From assembly GCF_039535475.1 (NCBI RefSeq), contig NZ_BAAAXG010000026.1, positions 2,847,501 to 2,911,500 on the forward strand: a DNA stretch of 64,000 nucleotides. The letters are read 5' to 3'. The position numbers and the translations under genes were made by a program. Of the stretch, positions 1-10,374 are shown piece after piece. Under the pieces are notes generated by a model, which saw only the letters and a list, made by a program, of their open reading frames with translations, was not told the DNA's origin and ran no database searches. The first letter of the stretch is position 1, and every line of letters begins with the position of its first letter. Source of the stretch: Streptomyces showdoensis (GTDB lineage: Bacteria; Actinomycetota; Actinomycetes; Streptomycetales; Streptomycetaceae).

Positions 1-497
1 ACCGAGCGCAGCAGCTCGCCCTCGGCGAGGTCCTTGCGCCCGGCGCCGGTGACGAAGTCGACGACCTTCACCTCCCGCAGCGAGCCGTCCTGGGCCCGGA
101 GGAGGCAGGTGCCGTCGAGGGCGGCGGTGAGCGAGATCATCGGGCCGGCGGGCAGCCCGTTGCACAGGTTCCCGCCGACCGTGGCCATGTTCCAGATCTT
201 GAACGAGGCGAGGAAGGCCCGGCAGCACTGCTCGAACAGCGGCGCCGCCACGGCGTCCAGGCCCCGCCGCGCGTACCGCGAGAGCCGGGCGATCGTGCAG
301 GTCGCGGCGATCTCCAGCGACCCGTCCGGAGGGCGGGTGAGCGGTTCCCAGCCCATTGCGCCGAGGTCGATCAGCCGCCGCAGGTGCGGCTGCGGCTCGG
401 AGAAGAGGTACGTGCCCCCGCCGAGCCAGGCGTCCCCCGGCCGCCAGGGCTCGCGCAGCCGGGCATCGCGCACGTCCGTCACCGTGTTCAGGTCCAT
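1..497 (-). CDS. Xanthine dehydrogenase family protein, FAD-binding subunit (partial, C-terminus off the window)
   Basis: Reading leftward from an ATG at 495-497, the frame stays open to the window edge and encodes at least 165 residues beginning MDLNTVTDVRDAR. It contains LGGGTYLFSEP, a conserved IDLGAMGWEP segment and NMATVGGNLCNGLPAGP, the FAD-binding hallmarks of the molybdopterin-dehydrogenase FAD domain (CoxM/XdhB/PaoB family). By family, this subunit passes electrons between the iron-sulfur and molybdenum subunits of xanthine or aldehyde dehydrogenases. The partner subunits and the C-terminal CO-dehydrogenase-flavoprotein domain would lie left of position 1 and cannot be seen. The family is clear; the substrate (xanthine or another heterocycle or aldehyde) is not determinable here. 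Confidence 0.85.
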   Translation of the reverse strand, partial: MDLNTVTDVRDARLREPWRPGDAWLGGGTYLFSEPQPHLRRLIDLGAMGWEPLTRPPDGSLEIAATCTIARLSRYARRGLDAVAAPLFEQCCRAFLASFKIWNMATVGGNLCNGLPAGPMISLTAALDGTCLLRAQDGSLREVKVVDFVTGAGRKDLAEGELLRS

Positions 498-619
498 GGC
501 GCCAGTGAAGCCCGGCGACGGGGGCGGAACGACTGGTGCGGGGCCCGGAATAAGGGGGCGGGGGAGGGGCCGGCCCTGGAGGATCGACCAGGGAGGGCCG
601 TGCGCCTCCCCCGCGCCGG

Positions 620-1441
620 TCAGGGGGTGGTGCACACCACCGAGGCGTAGGCGACGCCGAGCGGGACGGCGGCCGTGTTCGTGACGCGGACCGTCCAGCC
701 GGTGGGCGTCGGTCCCGAGGAGTTGAGGAGGGTGTCCAGGCTGCCGTCCACGCCGCCGCCGGTCGGCACCTGCCCGCTCGGGCACTCCACGTGGACCGTG
801 CCCACCGCACCCGGCCGCAGCTCCATCCGCTCGCTCCGGAGGCTGGGTTCGACGTCGGAGCAGACGACGAGCGCCCGTACGAACGAAGGGCCGGAGCCCG
901 TGTTCTTCGCCCGCGCGGTCCACCGCCTGATGTTGTCGTAGACCGACTGGCTCGCGTACGTCATGTCGCCCGCCTGGAACCCGCCGCCCGCGACGAACTG
1001 CTCGGTGCCGCAGCCCACCTCGCTGGGGTTGTCCGACTCGCCGGGCCGCAGCGGGCTGGACGGTCCCTCGTGGTACTCCAGGGCGGGTTCCGACGAGCAG
1101 ATCACCCGCGGGTGCAGGGTCTGCACCTCGTCGGAGGCGTTGTAGGCCCGCACCCGCCAGCTGGTCTCGCCGACCGGGCCCGACTCCTTGATGAAGACGG
1201 CGCTCTGCGGGTCGCTCTCGGCGGTCGCGCCGCCCCCGGTGGCCTTCGTCCCCGCCGGGCAGAACGCCGCCACCGTCACCTGCCGGCCGGGGTACATGAT
1301 CGCGGGGTGGCCCGGGTGCTGGCCGATGGTGCGGGCGGCGGGCGCCGGCGCGCCCTCCGCCCAGGCGGGCACGGCCGCGGCGGGCAGTGCGGCGGTGAGC
1401 ATCGTCGTGGCGGCCAGTGCGACGGTTCGGAAGCGGCCCAT
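620..1441 (-). CDS. Secreted protein of unknown function
   Basis: 273 residues with a clear Sec signal peptide: basic MGRFR, a hydrophobic stretch, then small residues through AVPAWAEG at about residue 29. The start has a good ribosome site (GAGGAG, about 6 nt upstream). The mature part holds several similar segments built around a cysteine, a glycine-rich turn and a nearby Ser/Thr: FCPAGTKATGGGATAES, CGTEQFVAGGGFQAG and CPSGQVPTGGGVDGS. This suggests two or three repeats of one beta-rich domain, possibly disulfide-bonded. I know of no assigned function. It stands alone between the FAD subunit and tRNA-Arg, with a weak hairpin (574-593) downstream. Confidence 0.8.
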   Translation of the reverse strand: MGRFRTVALAATTMLTAALPAAAVPAWAEGAPAPAARTIGQHPGHPAIMYPGRQVTVAAFCPAGTKATGGGATAESDPQSAVFIKESGPVGETSWRVRAYNASDEVQTLHPRVICSSEPALEYHEGPSSPLRPGESDNPSEVGCGTEQFVAGGGFQAGDMTYASQSVYDNIRRWTARAKNTGSGPSFVRALVVCSDVEPSLRSERMELRPGAVGTVHVECPSGQVPTGGGVDGSLDTLLNSSGPTPTGWTVRVTNTAAVPLGVAYASVVCTTP

Positions 1442-1580
1442 GTCGGTTCTCCTCGTGGCGACCCGCAGGCGGACGGGCCCCCAGCATGGCCGCGCGGCCC
1501 GGCCCGGGCCCGCACCCGCCCGGGTGATTCACCCTCCCGGCTTCGGCCGGACTTGGCCGAAAGGGGCCTGGAGCAGCAAG

Positions 1581-1604
1581 AAGACCCTCCCGAAGGAGGG
1601 TCTT
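1581..1604 (-). terminator. Hairpin terminator downstream of tRNA-Arg
   Basis: A perfect 10-bp stem (AAGACCCTCC paired with GGAGGGTCTT) closes a four-base loop that reads TTCG on the minus strand, an extra-stable UUCG tetraloop. It starts 8 nt past the tRNA 3' end, so it most likely terminates the tRNA transcript. There is no long U-tract, as is usual in streptomycetes. Confidence 0.8.
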
Positions 1605-1612
1605 GAACGATG

Positions 1613-1685
1613 CGCCCCCGGCAGGACTCGAACCTGCGGCCAAGTGCTTAGAAGGCACCTGCTCTATCCGCTGAGCTACGGGGGC
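1613..1685 (-). tRNA. tRNA-Arg(TCT)
   Basis: The minus strand folds into a complete 73-nt cloverleaf. The acceptor stem is GCCCCCG/CGGGGGC, the D arm is GCTC...GAGC and the anticodon stem is GGTGC/GCACT with one G-U pair. The loop CTTCTAA gives anticodon TCT, and the T arm is GCAGG-TTCGAGT-CCTGC. The discriminator base is G and no CCA is encoded. It reads AGA/AGG, rare arginine codons in high-GC genomes. Confidence 0.97.
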
Positions 1686-1982
1686 CGACGGCGGCCCGGT
1701 GGTGGGCCGGGGTCCGCGGGTGGGGCGGGTGTGGCCTGTCGGGACAAGGATAGGGCTCCGATCCCCCTGGCCCGCTTGCTTCACCTGCGTGCCACGATGT
1801 GGAGGTTCGGTGAAGCGGTCCGATAATCGCAGGCAGGTGCGATTCGTGCAGCGCTTTTCGCGCCACTCGGGCCGGGTGTTGTGCACTCGTTATGCCTGGG
1901 GTCTTCCGGCTACATCCGTTCGGTCGGCGCGTAGGGCCTCTATATGCTTCAAAAAGCCTCCAAAATTGGTCATTCTTCACAT
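1686..1982. other. 297-bp gap between tRNA-Arg and the first GTPase gene
   Basis: No gene is visible. It must hold the tRNA promoter (leftward) and the promoter of the GTPase operon (rightward). An 8-bp inverted repeat, GCTTCACC (1778-1785) and GGTGAAGC (1809-1816), could form a hairpin or bind a regulator. The right end is locally AT-rich for this genome (around 1938-1980), fitting a promoter region. I cannot assign convincing -35/-10 boxes. Confidence 0.4.
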
Positions 1983-3659
1983 GTGGTGACCTTGGACGAA
2001 CGGCCTCAGCTGATCGACGCACTCTCCGCCCTGCGCGACCGAGTCGCCGCCGTGCGCCTCCCCCTCCCCCTCCCGGGCGCCCCCCGGGCCCGCCAGACCC
2101 GGGCCGAGCTGCTCGCCCAGCTCGACGACTATCTGGTGCCCCGTCTCAGAGATCCCGACGCCCCGCTGCTCGCCGTCGTCGGCGGCTCCACCGGGGCCGG
2201 CAAGTCCACCCTCGTCAACTCGCTGGTGGGCCGCCGGGTCAGCGAGGCCGGCGTGCTGCGGCCGACCACCCGCACGCCCGTCCTGGTCTGCCACCCCGAG
2301 GACCACCACTGGTTCGCCGGCATGCGCGTGCTGCCCCAGCTCACCCGCGTCTGGCTGCCCCAGCAGGACGACGAGCACGGGCACCCGGCCGAGGAGCCCG
2401 AGGAGGAGAACTCCCTGCGCGTCGAGACCGCCGCCACCCTGCCCCGCGGCCTCGCCCTCCTCGACGCCCCCGACATCGACTCCCTCGTCGTCGAGAACCG
2501 GCTCCTCGCCGCCGAGTTGATCTGCGCCGCCGACATCTGGGTGATGGTCACCACCGCCTCCCGGTACGCCGACGCCGTCCCCTGGCACCTGCTCCGTACC
2601 GCCAAGGAGTACGACGCCACCCTCGTCACCGTCCTCGACCGCGTCCCCCACCAGGTCATCGGCGAGGTCTCCCGCCAGTACGAGGCCCTGCTCGACAAGG
2701 CCGGACTCGGCGACCTGCCCCGGTTCACCATCCCGGAGCTGCCCGAGTCCGCGGGCGGCGGCAGCGGGCTGCTGCCCGACACCGCCGTCGCCCCGCTGCG
2801 CGGCTGGCTCGCCCACTGCGCCCAGGACCCGGCCGCCCGTCAGCAGGCCGTCGGCCGCACCGCCGCCGGCGTCATCGACTCGCTCGACACCCGCATGCCC
2901 GAGCTCGCCGGCGCCGTCGCCGCCCAGTACGCGGCGGCCGTACGGCTCGGCGGCGCCGTCGAGGGCGCGTACGGCGAACAGGGGCGGCGGGTCCGCGAAC
3001 AGGTGCGCCGCGGCGCCGTCCTGGCCGGCGACGCCCGTACCCGCTGGCGCGGCTACCCCCGCGACAGCACGGCCGAGGAGCTCCTCGACGCCCTCGTCGA
3101 ATCCCTCGCCGCCCTCGTCCAGTGCGCCGTCGCCGCGGCCGACGAGCGGGTGCGCGACGCCTGGCACCGCGAACCCGCGGCCGGCGCGCTCGCCCCCGCC
3201 GACCGGACCGGTCCCGGCAAGGACGCGGGCGAGCGGATCGGCGTGACCGTACGGCGGTGGCGGCGCGTCCTGGAGGAGACGGTCGAGGAGGAGGTACGGG
3301 GGATGGAACGCCCGGCCGCCTCGCGGGGATCGGGCCGGGGCTCCGGCCGGGCGTCCGGCCGTGGGCGCGGGGCCACCGCCGCGGCGCCCGACAGCGAGAC
3401 CCTCACCGCCCTCCTCGCCGCCGTCCTCCTCGGCGGGCGCCGCACCCGCGCCGCGGGCGACCGCCTCGCCGAACTGCTCGGCGCCCAGGGCGCCCTGCTC
3501 CTCCGCGACAAGGGCGGCGAACTCCTCCGTACGTACCTCGACCGCGCCCTGAACACCGAACGCGACCGGCGTCTCGCGCCCCTCGACGCCCTCGACGTGA
3601 CCCCCGAGCCGCAGGCCGAGCTGATCGCCGCGCTCTCCGTACTGCAGAAGGAGAAGTGA
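1983..3659 (+). CDS. Dynamin-like GTPase domain protein (first of a tandem pair)
   Basis: About 558 residues beginning [20 protein letters not shown]. The GTPase core shows a P-loop [10 protein letters not shown] (about residues 67-76), a G3-like LLDAPDIDS, and TVLDRVP in the position of the G4 motif. The C-terminal half is helical and charged, with a low-complexity Gly/Arg/Ser linker (roughly residues 440-460) and no membrane segment. Dynamin-family and YfjP-type GTPases remodel membranes or couple GTP hydrolysis to division and stress functions; the precise role here is unknown. The start is uncertain. GTG codons at 1983 or 1986 fit the family, whereas the upstream ATG at 1944 would add a 13-residue tail. 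It ends 3 nt before the second GTPase, so the two are co-translated. Confidence 0.85.
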   Translation: MVTLDERPQLIDALSALRDRVAAVRLPLPLPGAPRARQTRAELLAQLDDYLVPRLRDPDAPLLAVVGGSTGAGKSTLVNSLVGRRVSEAGVLRPTTRTPVLVCHPEDHHWFAGMRVLPQLTRVWLPQQDDEHGHPAEEPEEENSLRVETAATLPRGLALLDAPDIDSLVVENRLLAAELICAADIWVMVTTASRYADAVPWHLLRTAKEYDATLVTVLDRVPHQVIGEVSRQYEALLDKAGLGDLPRFTIPELPESAGGGSGLLPDTAVAPLRGWLAHCAQDPAARQQAVGRTAAGVIDSLDTRMPELAGAVAAQYAAAVRLGGAVEGAYGEQGRRVREQVRRGAVLAGDARTRWRGYPRDSTAEELLDALVESLAALVQCAVAAADERVRDAWHREPAAGALAPADRTGPGKDAGERIGVTVRRWRRVLEETVEEEVRGMERPAASRGSGRGSGRASGRGRGATAAAPDSETLTALLAAVLLGGRRTRAAGDRLAELLGAQGALLLRDKGGELLRTYLDRALNTERDRRLAPLDALDVTPEPQAELIAALSVLQKEK

Positions 3660-3662
3660 GCA

Positions 3663-5570
3663 GTGAGTGACGCAGGGAGTGACGCACGGAGCCGTGAGGG
3701 AGGAAGCGGCGCTGCGGGCGGGGCCGGGGAGCCGGCCGTGGGCGGGGAGGGGGAGCGGGGGCGCGCCGCCGGTTCCGGGCGCGAGCGCTGGGACGACGGG
3801 CTGATCGCGCGCCGGGCCGCCGAACGGGCCGCGCCCGCGGGCGCGGAGGACGCCGGCGCGGCGCGCGACGAGGACGAGGAAGCCGACGGGCTGCCGCCGC
3901 TCGGCGGGGTCTACGGCGGGTCACTGCGCACCCGCCTGGACGCGCTCCACGAGCTCGTCGGCCTCTCCCGCACCCGGGTCGAGAACGACGCCCTCGCCGA
4001 GGCCGGCCGGGTGCTCGACGAGGCCGCGGCGCGGCAGCGGCTCTCCGCGCGGCACACCGTCGTCGCCATCGCCGGGGCGACCGGCAGCGGCAAGTCGACC
4101 CTCTTCAACGCCCTGGCCGGCGTGCCCGTCTCCGACACCGGACTGCGCCGCCCCACCACCTCCGCGCCGATCGCCCTCAGCTGGTCCGAGGGCGCCGCGG
4201 GACTCCTCGACCGGCTCGGCATCCCCGGGCGGTTGCGGCGCAGGCCGCTCGCGGGCGGGGCGGGCGACGCCGATCTGCAGGGGCTCGTCCTCATCGACCT
4301 GCCCGACCACGACTCGGCCGTCACCGCGCACCGCGACCAGGTGGACCGGCTGCTCGGCCTGGTGGACGCGGTGATCTGGGTGGTGGACCCCGAGAAGTAC
4401 GCGGACGCCGCCCTGCACGAGCGGTACCTGCGGCCGCTCGCCGGTCACGCCGAGATCACTTTCGTCGTCCTCAACCAGACCGACCGGCTCGGCACCGAGG
4501 CCGCCGACCTCGTCCTCGACGACCTGCGCCGGCTGCTCGACGAGGACGGCATGGCCCTCGGCGAGCACGGCGAGCCCGGCGCGACGGTCCTCGCCCTGTC
4601 CGCGCTGACCGGGGACGGGGTGCCGGAACTGCGCGAGCTGCTCGGCCGGTTCGTGCTGGACCGCACCGCGCCCGAGCGGCGCCTGTCCGCCGACGTGGAC
4701 GCCGCCGCGGCCCGGCTGCGCCCGGTGTACGTGGCGGACGGGCGGCCCGGTCTGGGGGAGCGGGCCCGGGAGGAGTTCGCCGACCGGCTCGCGCTCGCGG
4801 TCGGCGCCCAGGCCGCGGGCGAGGCCGCCGAACGCGTCTGGCGGCGCGGCGCCATCCGCGCCTGCGGCACGCCGTGGCTGCGGCTGTACCGCTGGTACGA
4901 GCGGGTCCGCGCGCACGGCAGTACGGACCCGCGGCTGGAGAACCCGGTCGAGGACGAGCTGACGGCGCGGCAGCGGGTCGAGCAGGCGGTGCGGACCGTC
5001 TCCGACGAGGCCGCGCGCGGACTGCCCGGGCCGTGGGCGCACGCGGTGCGGGAGGCGGCGCTGCGGGGCGCCGACGGACTGCCGGAGGCGCTGGACGAAC
5101 TGACCGTGTCCATGGGCGATCCGGCGGCCCGTCCGCCGCGTCCCGCGTGGTGGCCGGCGGCGGTCTTCGCGCAGGTGGTGATGACCTGTCTGCAGATCTT
5201 CGGCGCGCTGTGGCTGGTGGCCCAGATCGTCGGCGTCGTGGAGCCCCTGCTGTGGCCGCCGGTGCTGATCATGATCGTCGGGATCGTCGGCGGTCCGCTG
5301 GTGGAGTGGGCCTGCGCAGCGGCGGTACGGGGCCCTGCCCGGCGCTACGGCCAGGAGGCCGAACGACGCCTGCGCGAGGCGGCGGCCGCGTGCGGCAGGG
5401 CGCGGGTGCTCGACCCGATCGCGGCGGAGCTGATGCGCTATCGGGAGGTGCGCGAGCAGTACGTGACGGCGTCGGGCGCGACGCGGGTGGCGAGCCGGAT
5501 CGGCGGGACGCGGATCGGGGGGACGCGGCTCGGCCCGACGAGGAGGACGGGCGCGGCGAGGACGCGGTGA
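3663..5570 (+). CDS. YfjP-like membrane GTPase (second of a tandem pair)
   Basis: 635 residues. An acidic and low-complexity N-terminus of about 80 residues precedes a GTPase domain with P-loop IAGATGSGKSTLFN (about residues 136-149), G3-like LIDLPDHDS and G4 FVVLNQTDRL. A helical region follows, then two hydrophobic segments near residues 497-550 (FAQVVMTCLQIFGALWLV and LLWPPVLIMIVGIVGGP), so this partner is probably membrane-anchored while the first GTPase is soluble. The C-terminus is a basic Arg/Gly/Thr-rich tail with repeated RIGGTR units. It starts 3 nt after the first GTPase gene. By analogy with bacterial dynamin pairs, which work as heteromers, the two products probably interact; that is inference. 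Confidence 0.87.
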   Translation: MSDAGSDARSREGGSGAAGGAGEPAVGGEGERGRAAGSGRERWDDGLIARRAAERAAPAGAEDAGAARDEDEEADGLPPLGGVYGGSLRTRLDALHELVGLSRTRVENDALAEAGRVLDEAAARQRLSARHTVVAIAGATGSGKSTLFNALAGVPVSDTGLRRPTTSAPIALSWSEGAAGLLDRLGIPGRLRRRPLAGGAGDADLQGLVLIDLPDHDSAVTAHRDQVDRLLGLVDAVIWVVDPEKYADAALHERYLRPLAGHAEITFVVLNQTDRLGTEAADLVLDDLRRLLDEDGMALGEHGEPGATVLALSALTGDGVPELRELLGRFVLDRTAPERRLSADVDAAAARLRPVYVADGRPGLGERAREEFADRLALAVGAQAAGEAAERVWRRGAIRACGTPWLRLYRWYERVRAHGSTDPRLENPVEDELTARQRVEQAVRTVSDEAARGLPGPWAHAVREAALRGADGLPEALDELTVSMGDPAARPPRPAWWPAAVFAQVVMTCLQIFGALWLVAQIVGVVEPLLWPPVLIMIVGIVGGPLVEWACAAAVRGPARRYGQEAERRLREAAAACGRARVLDPIAAELMRYREVREQYVTASGATRVASRIGGTRIGGTRLGPTRRTGAARTR

Positions 5571-5586
5571 GGCGAGGACGCGGTGA
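5555..5586 (+). repeat. Perfect 16-bp tandem duplication across the GTPase stop codon
   Basis: GGCGAGGACGCGGTGA occurs twice back to back (5555-5570 and 5571-5586). The first copy carries the in-frame TGA of the second GTPase; the second copy lies in the untranslated region. The unit is not a multiple of three, so it looks like a recent replication-slippage duplication. Confidence 0.9.
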
Positions 5587-5778
5587 GGCGGCGCCGCGAT
5601 GACGTGCGCCGTCCCCTCGCGCCCGCCCCTGCCGGTTCCTGACGGCCCCTCGCGCGGGTGACGGCGTTTTCCCCAACTCTCCCGTTGTCCACAGGCTTCG
5701 GCGGATTTCCTCCGCCGGGGCCAGCATGGATTCCGTGGCCGGAGCGGTCCGACGGAACGAAGGGTGAGGGGCGGGGAC

Positions 5779-6312
5779 ATGAACGAGACGACGGTGACGC
5801 TGGTCGGCAACGTGGCGACCAATGTGGAGTACCGGGAGACGCTGACGGGAGGGGTGGCCAGATTCCGCTTCGCGGTGACGGCCCGTCGCTGGGACCGTGA
5901 AAGGGCGCTCTGGACGGACGGTCCCACCAGTTTTTACTCGGTATCGGCCTGGCGTTCACTGGGGATGAATGTGGCGGCCTCGGTCTCGGTGGGCGAACCG
6001 CTGGTGGTGCACGGTCGCCTGAAGGTCCGCGAGGAGGAACACGACGGGCGCCGCAAGACCTTCGTGGACGTCGACGCGGTGGCGGTGGGCCACGACCTGA
6101 CCCGCGGCACGGCCGCCTTCCGCCGGACGGTCCGCCAGAATCCCGAAGCCTCCGCCCTGGACGCGGGGATTCCGAAACCGCCCCCGGCCGACCTCTGGCA
6201 GACCCCGGAACCGGCCGTCGACCCGGCGGTCGATACCGTCGATCCGGCCGTTGGTCCAGTCCAAGTGGCTGTGATTGAGGGGGTATCGGTCGATCTAGTA
6301 ACCGCGTCCTGA
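5779..6312 (+). CDS. ssb: Single-stranded DNA-binding protein, SsbB-like (no acidic tip)
   Basis: 177 residues starting MNETTVTLVGNVATNVEYRE, the canonical SSB OB-fold entry, and continuing with FRFAVTARRWDRE, FYSVSAWRSLGMNVAASVSVGEPLVVHGRLK and a conserved VDVDAVAVGHDL. The ATG at 5779 follows a G-rich ribosome site and is preferred over an in-frame start five codons upstream. The C-terminal tail (from about residue 125) is Pro/Ala/Val-rich, with repeated DPAV units, and ends VDLVTAS. It lacks the DDDIPF-type acidic tip through which replicative SSBs recruit partners. Streptomyces has a second SSB, SsbB, of this kind, reported to act in chromosome segregation during sporulation. The replicative paralogue must be elsewhere. 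Confidence 0.93.
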   Translation: MNETTVTLVGNVATNVEYRETLTGGVARFRFAVTARRWDRERALWTDGPTSFYSVSAWRSLGMNVAASVSVGEPLVVHGRLKVREEEHDGRRKTFVDVDAVAVGHDLTRGTAAFRRTVRQNPEASALDAGIPKPPPADLWQTPEPAVDPAVDTVDPAVGPVQVAVIEGVSVDLVTAS

Positions 6313-6372
6313 CCTTGCGTTGTGGGGATATGTCGATACCGTGACCAGCGGTTTCATGGCCAACTCAGGTCC

Positions 6373-6446
6373 CTGATAACGATTTCGAGTCGGAATGGTT
6401 ATCAGATGGCACGACTGGACACCGGGGGGTTCCGCTTACCTAGGAT
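6373..6446 (+). promoter_or_regulatory. Promoter region with an 8-bp inverted repeat upstream of the surface-protein gene
   Basis: CTGATAAC (6373-6380) and GTTATCAG (6398-6405) form a perfect 8-bp inverted repeat with a 17-nt spacer. Eleven bases further on, TGGACA (6416-6421) and TAGGAT (6441-6446) resemble housekeeping -35 and -10 boxes at 19-nt spacing, about 120 bp before the ATG at 6563. An operator directly upstream of -35 would suit an activator. No binding protein is known to me. Confidence 0.45.
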
Positions 6447-6562
6447 TCCCGAGTACTCATGAGGCACTTGCTTCCAATGGGTCAGTGTGAGTCTGCTGGC
6501 AGGTGCTCCCCCCACGCGTATCGATCGATGACGCGGAGCAGCCTGCCCGGAGGGGAAATTCC

Positions 6563-7993
6563 ATGTTTTCTGCACGGAGGCGCGGCGTTGCCCGCCTTGC
6601 CGCCGCGACTCTGGTCTCCGGCCTCGTCGCGGCCGGGACCATAGCCATCGCCGGTCCGGCGATGGCCGACGAGATCAGCACGGGCGGTGCGGCGGCGACG
6701 CTGAGCACGTCCGTTGTCGAAGGCGGCGACATCGCCATCGAGGTCAGGGGGGAGACCGACACCGTCCGCGGTGGTCTCTTCAACCTCGAGGTCAAGGGTG
6801 GCGGCTCGCTCAAGGCCTACTGCATCGACCTGTTCACCGGGACCAAGGTGGGTACGTCGTACAAGGAGGTCGGCTGGGACGAGTCGACGCTCCACAACAA
6901 CAAGAACGCCGGCAAGATCCGCTGGATCCTGCAGCACTCGTACCCCGAGGTGAACGACCTCGCCGCGCTGGCCTCCAAGGCCAATGCCAAGAGCCTGACC
7001 AACGACGACGCCGCGGCGGCGACCCAGGCGGCGATCTGGCACTTCTCGGACAACGTGAAGACCGCGCCCAAGGATGCCGACGCCAACGCGCTGACGGAGT
7101 ACCTCGTCGCCGAGGCCGAGAAGGCGCCGGACCAGGAGGAGCCCAAGGCTTCCCTCAGCGTCTCGCCGACCTCCATCGGCGGCAAGGCCGGTGGCCGCCT
7201 CGGCCCCGCGAAGGTCACCACCAACGCGGCCGCGGGTGTCACCAAGGTGTCCCTGTCCGCCGACGCCCCGCAGGGCGTCAAGGTGGTCGACAAGGCCGGC
7301 AAGGCCATCACCTCGGTCAGCAACGGTGACGAGCTGTACCTCGATGTTCCGGCCGGCACCGGTGACGGTTCCGCCAAGGTGAACCTGCAGTCCACCACCA
7401 AGGTCTCCATCGGCCGTGTGTTCGCCAGCACCACCGAGAAGCGGCGCCAGACGCTGATCCTCGCGGGCAGCAGCGACTCCACGGTCACCGCGCAGATCGA
7501 CGCGACCTGGGCCAAGCAGGGCGCTGTCCCTGCGGTCGACTTCAAGGAGAACTGCGCCAAGGGTGGCGTGGACATCACCGTCTCCAACAAGGGTGACGAG
7601 GACTGGACCTTCGAGCTGAAGGGCCAGACCTACAAGATCGCCCCCGGCGCCTCCGAGACGATCACCGTCCCGGTCGCCGAGGACGAGGCCTACAAGTTCA
7701 CCATCACGGGCCCGAACGAGTTCGAGAAGGTCATCGAGGGCGTCCTCGACTGCAAGACGGCCACCCCCGGCCCGAAGCCGTCCGAGACCCCGTCCGGCAC
7801 CCCCTCGCCGTCCGAGACCCCGGCCACCGGTGGCACCACGGGCTCGACCGGCTCCACGACCGGTGGCGGCGACCTCGCCGAGACCGGTGGCTCCAGCGCC
7901 ACCCCGATGATCGCCGGCGTTGCCGTCGCGCTCGTCGTGGTCGGCGGCGGCGCGGTCTTCTTCCTCCGTAAGAAGAAGGCTGCCGGTCACTGA
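6563..7993 (+). CDS. Thioester-domain (TQxA) cell-wall-anchored surface protein with LAETG sortase signal
   Basis: 476 residues. A Sec signal peptide ends at about AMA|DE (residue 35). A thioester domain follows with Cys87 (KAYCIDLF) and Gln155 (AATQAAIWHFSD), the pair that forms an internal Cys-Gln thioester in Gram-positive surface adhesins. Next come two Ig-like beta modules (about 180-290 and 300-390), a Pro/Thr/Ser/Gly-rich stalk, then LAETG (about residue 438), a hydrophobic segment and RKKKAAGH. LAxTG motifs are typical substrates of Streptomyces class E sortases. The protein should be covalently attached to peptidoglycan and may bind a surface covalently. GGAGGGG precedes the ATG by about 8 nt. 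A strong terminator follows, so it is probably monocistronic. Confidence 0.93.
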   Translation: MFSARRRGVARLAAATLVSGLVAAGTIAIAGPAMADEISTGGAAATLSTSVVEGGDIAIEVRGETDTVRGGLFNLEVKGGGSLKAYCIDLFTGTKVGTSYKEVGWDESTLHNNKNAGKIRWILQHSYPEVNDLAALASKANAKSLTNDDAAAATQAAIWHFSDNVKTAPKDADANALTEYLVAEAEKAPDQEEPKASLSVSPTSIGGKAGGRLGPAKVTTNAAAGVTKVSLSADAPQGVKVVDKAGKAITSVSNGDELYLDVPAGTGDGSAKVNLQSTTKVSIGRVFASTTEKRRQTLILAGSSDSTVTAQIDATWAKQGAVPAVDFKENCAKGGVDITVSNKGDEDWTFELKGQTYKIAPGASETITVPVAEDEAYKFTITGPNEFEKVIEGVLDCKTATPGPKPSETPSGTPSPSETPATGGTTGSTGSTTGGGDLAETGGSSATPMIAGVAVALVVVGGGAVFFLRKKKAAGH

Positions 7994-8029
7994 GGCACCA
8001 GGGTCACCGATCGGGTGATCTGAGGGGAC

Positions 8030-8058
8030 GGCCCCGTCGCGCACCGCGCGGCGGGGCC
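8030..8058 (+). terminator. Terminator of the surface-protein gene
   Basis: A 13-bp stem (GGCCCCGTCGCGC with GCGCGGCGGGGCC, one G-U pair) with a 3-nt loop, 37 nt after the stop codon at 7993. A weaker hairpin around GTCACC...GGTGATC (8003-8020) lies in front of it. Confidence 0.75.
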
Positions 8059-8196
8059 GGTCCGCTGCCCCGGGAGGGCGGAGCGTGAGCGGGCGGTCAC
8101 CCGGGCGGGATCCGGGGCGCGGCCGACCGTGTTGACCTGGGACGGAGAAAATTGTTCCACTGCCCTCGCAGACCGATCCGAGAGCGAGGGGGGCCG

Positions 8197-8583
8197 ATGA
8201 GCCGCCGTATGACCCAGGGCGCCCTGGTGGTCGGTTCGATCGGCGTCCTGATCAACATCGTGGACGCGATCGGATCGGGCCGCCCCGAGCCGCACCACGC
8301 CTTCGCCGCCGTCGTCGCGCTCGGAGCCGGTGGCGAGCTGCTCAAGGAGCGGCGGCCCCGGGCCGCCCGCGCGCTGTACGCCGTGGCGGCGGTGCTGGTG
8401 GTGGTGGCCGGATCCGTCGCGGGGACCACGGCGACGGGCGCGCTCCTCAGGGGCGACGACTTCGATCTGATCGACCTCGGACTCGGCGTCCTGACCGTGT
8501 TCTACGTCGCCACCTGCGCGGGCCGGCTGGTCGCGTACCTGTCCCGCAGGGCGTCGAGGTCCCGGGACGTGTCCGCCTGCTGA
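8197..8583 (+). CDS. Small integral membrane protein, unknown function
   Basis: 128 residues beginning MSRRMTQGALVVGSIGVLINIVDAI. Four hydrophobic stretches (about 8-24, 32-46, 55-80 and 93-112) suggest three or four transmembrane helices with short loops. The ATG at 8197 follows GAGGGGGG and is preferred over an upstream in-frame ATG at 8152 that has no ribosome site. I do not recognise a named family. It sits alone between the surface protein and ettA; a short GGGCC/GGCCC hairpin follows it at about 8592-8605. Confidence 0.72.
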   Translation: MSRRMTQGALVVGSIGVLINIVDAIGSGRPEPHHAFAAVVALGAGGELLKERRPRAARALYAVAAVLVVVAGSVAGTTATGALLRGDDFDLIDLGLGVLTVFYVATCAGRLVAYLSRRASRSRDVSAC

Positions 8584-8703
8584 GCGGGAGGGGCCTGGAG
8601 GGCCCCAGGTCAGGGGCTTCCCGCCTACTCGTTTTCCTCTGAGGGTGGCGGTCAGGCAAGATGGGGTGTATCTGCCCACTCACTCCTTGCCGGACGGTTT
8701 CTC

Positions 8704-10368
<1,665 letters not shown>

Positions 10369-10374
10369 GACTCC

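Noticed and set aside
1944..1982. Upstream ATG start for the first GTPase
   Set aside because: It would add a 13-residue tail not expected for the family and has no ribosome site; a GTG at 1983/1986 is more likely, though not certain.
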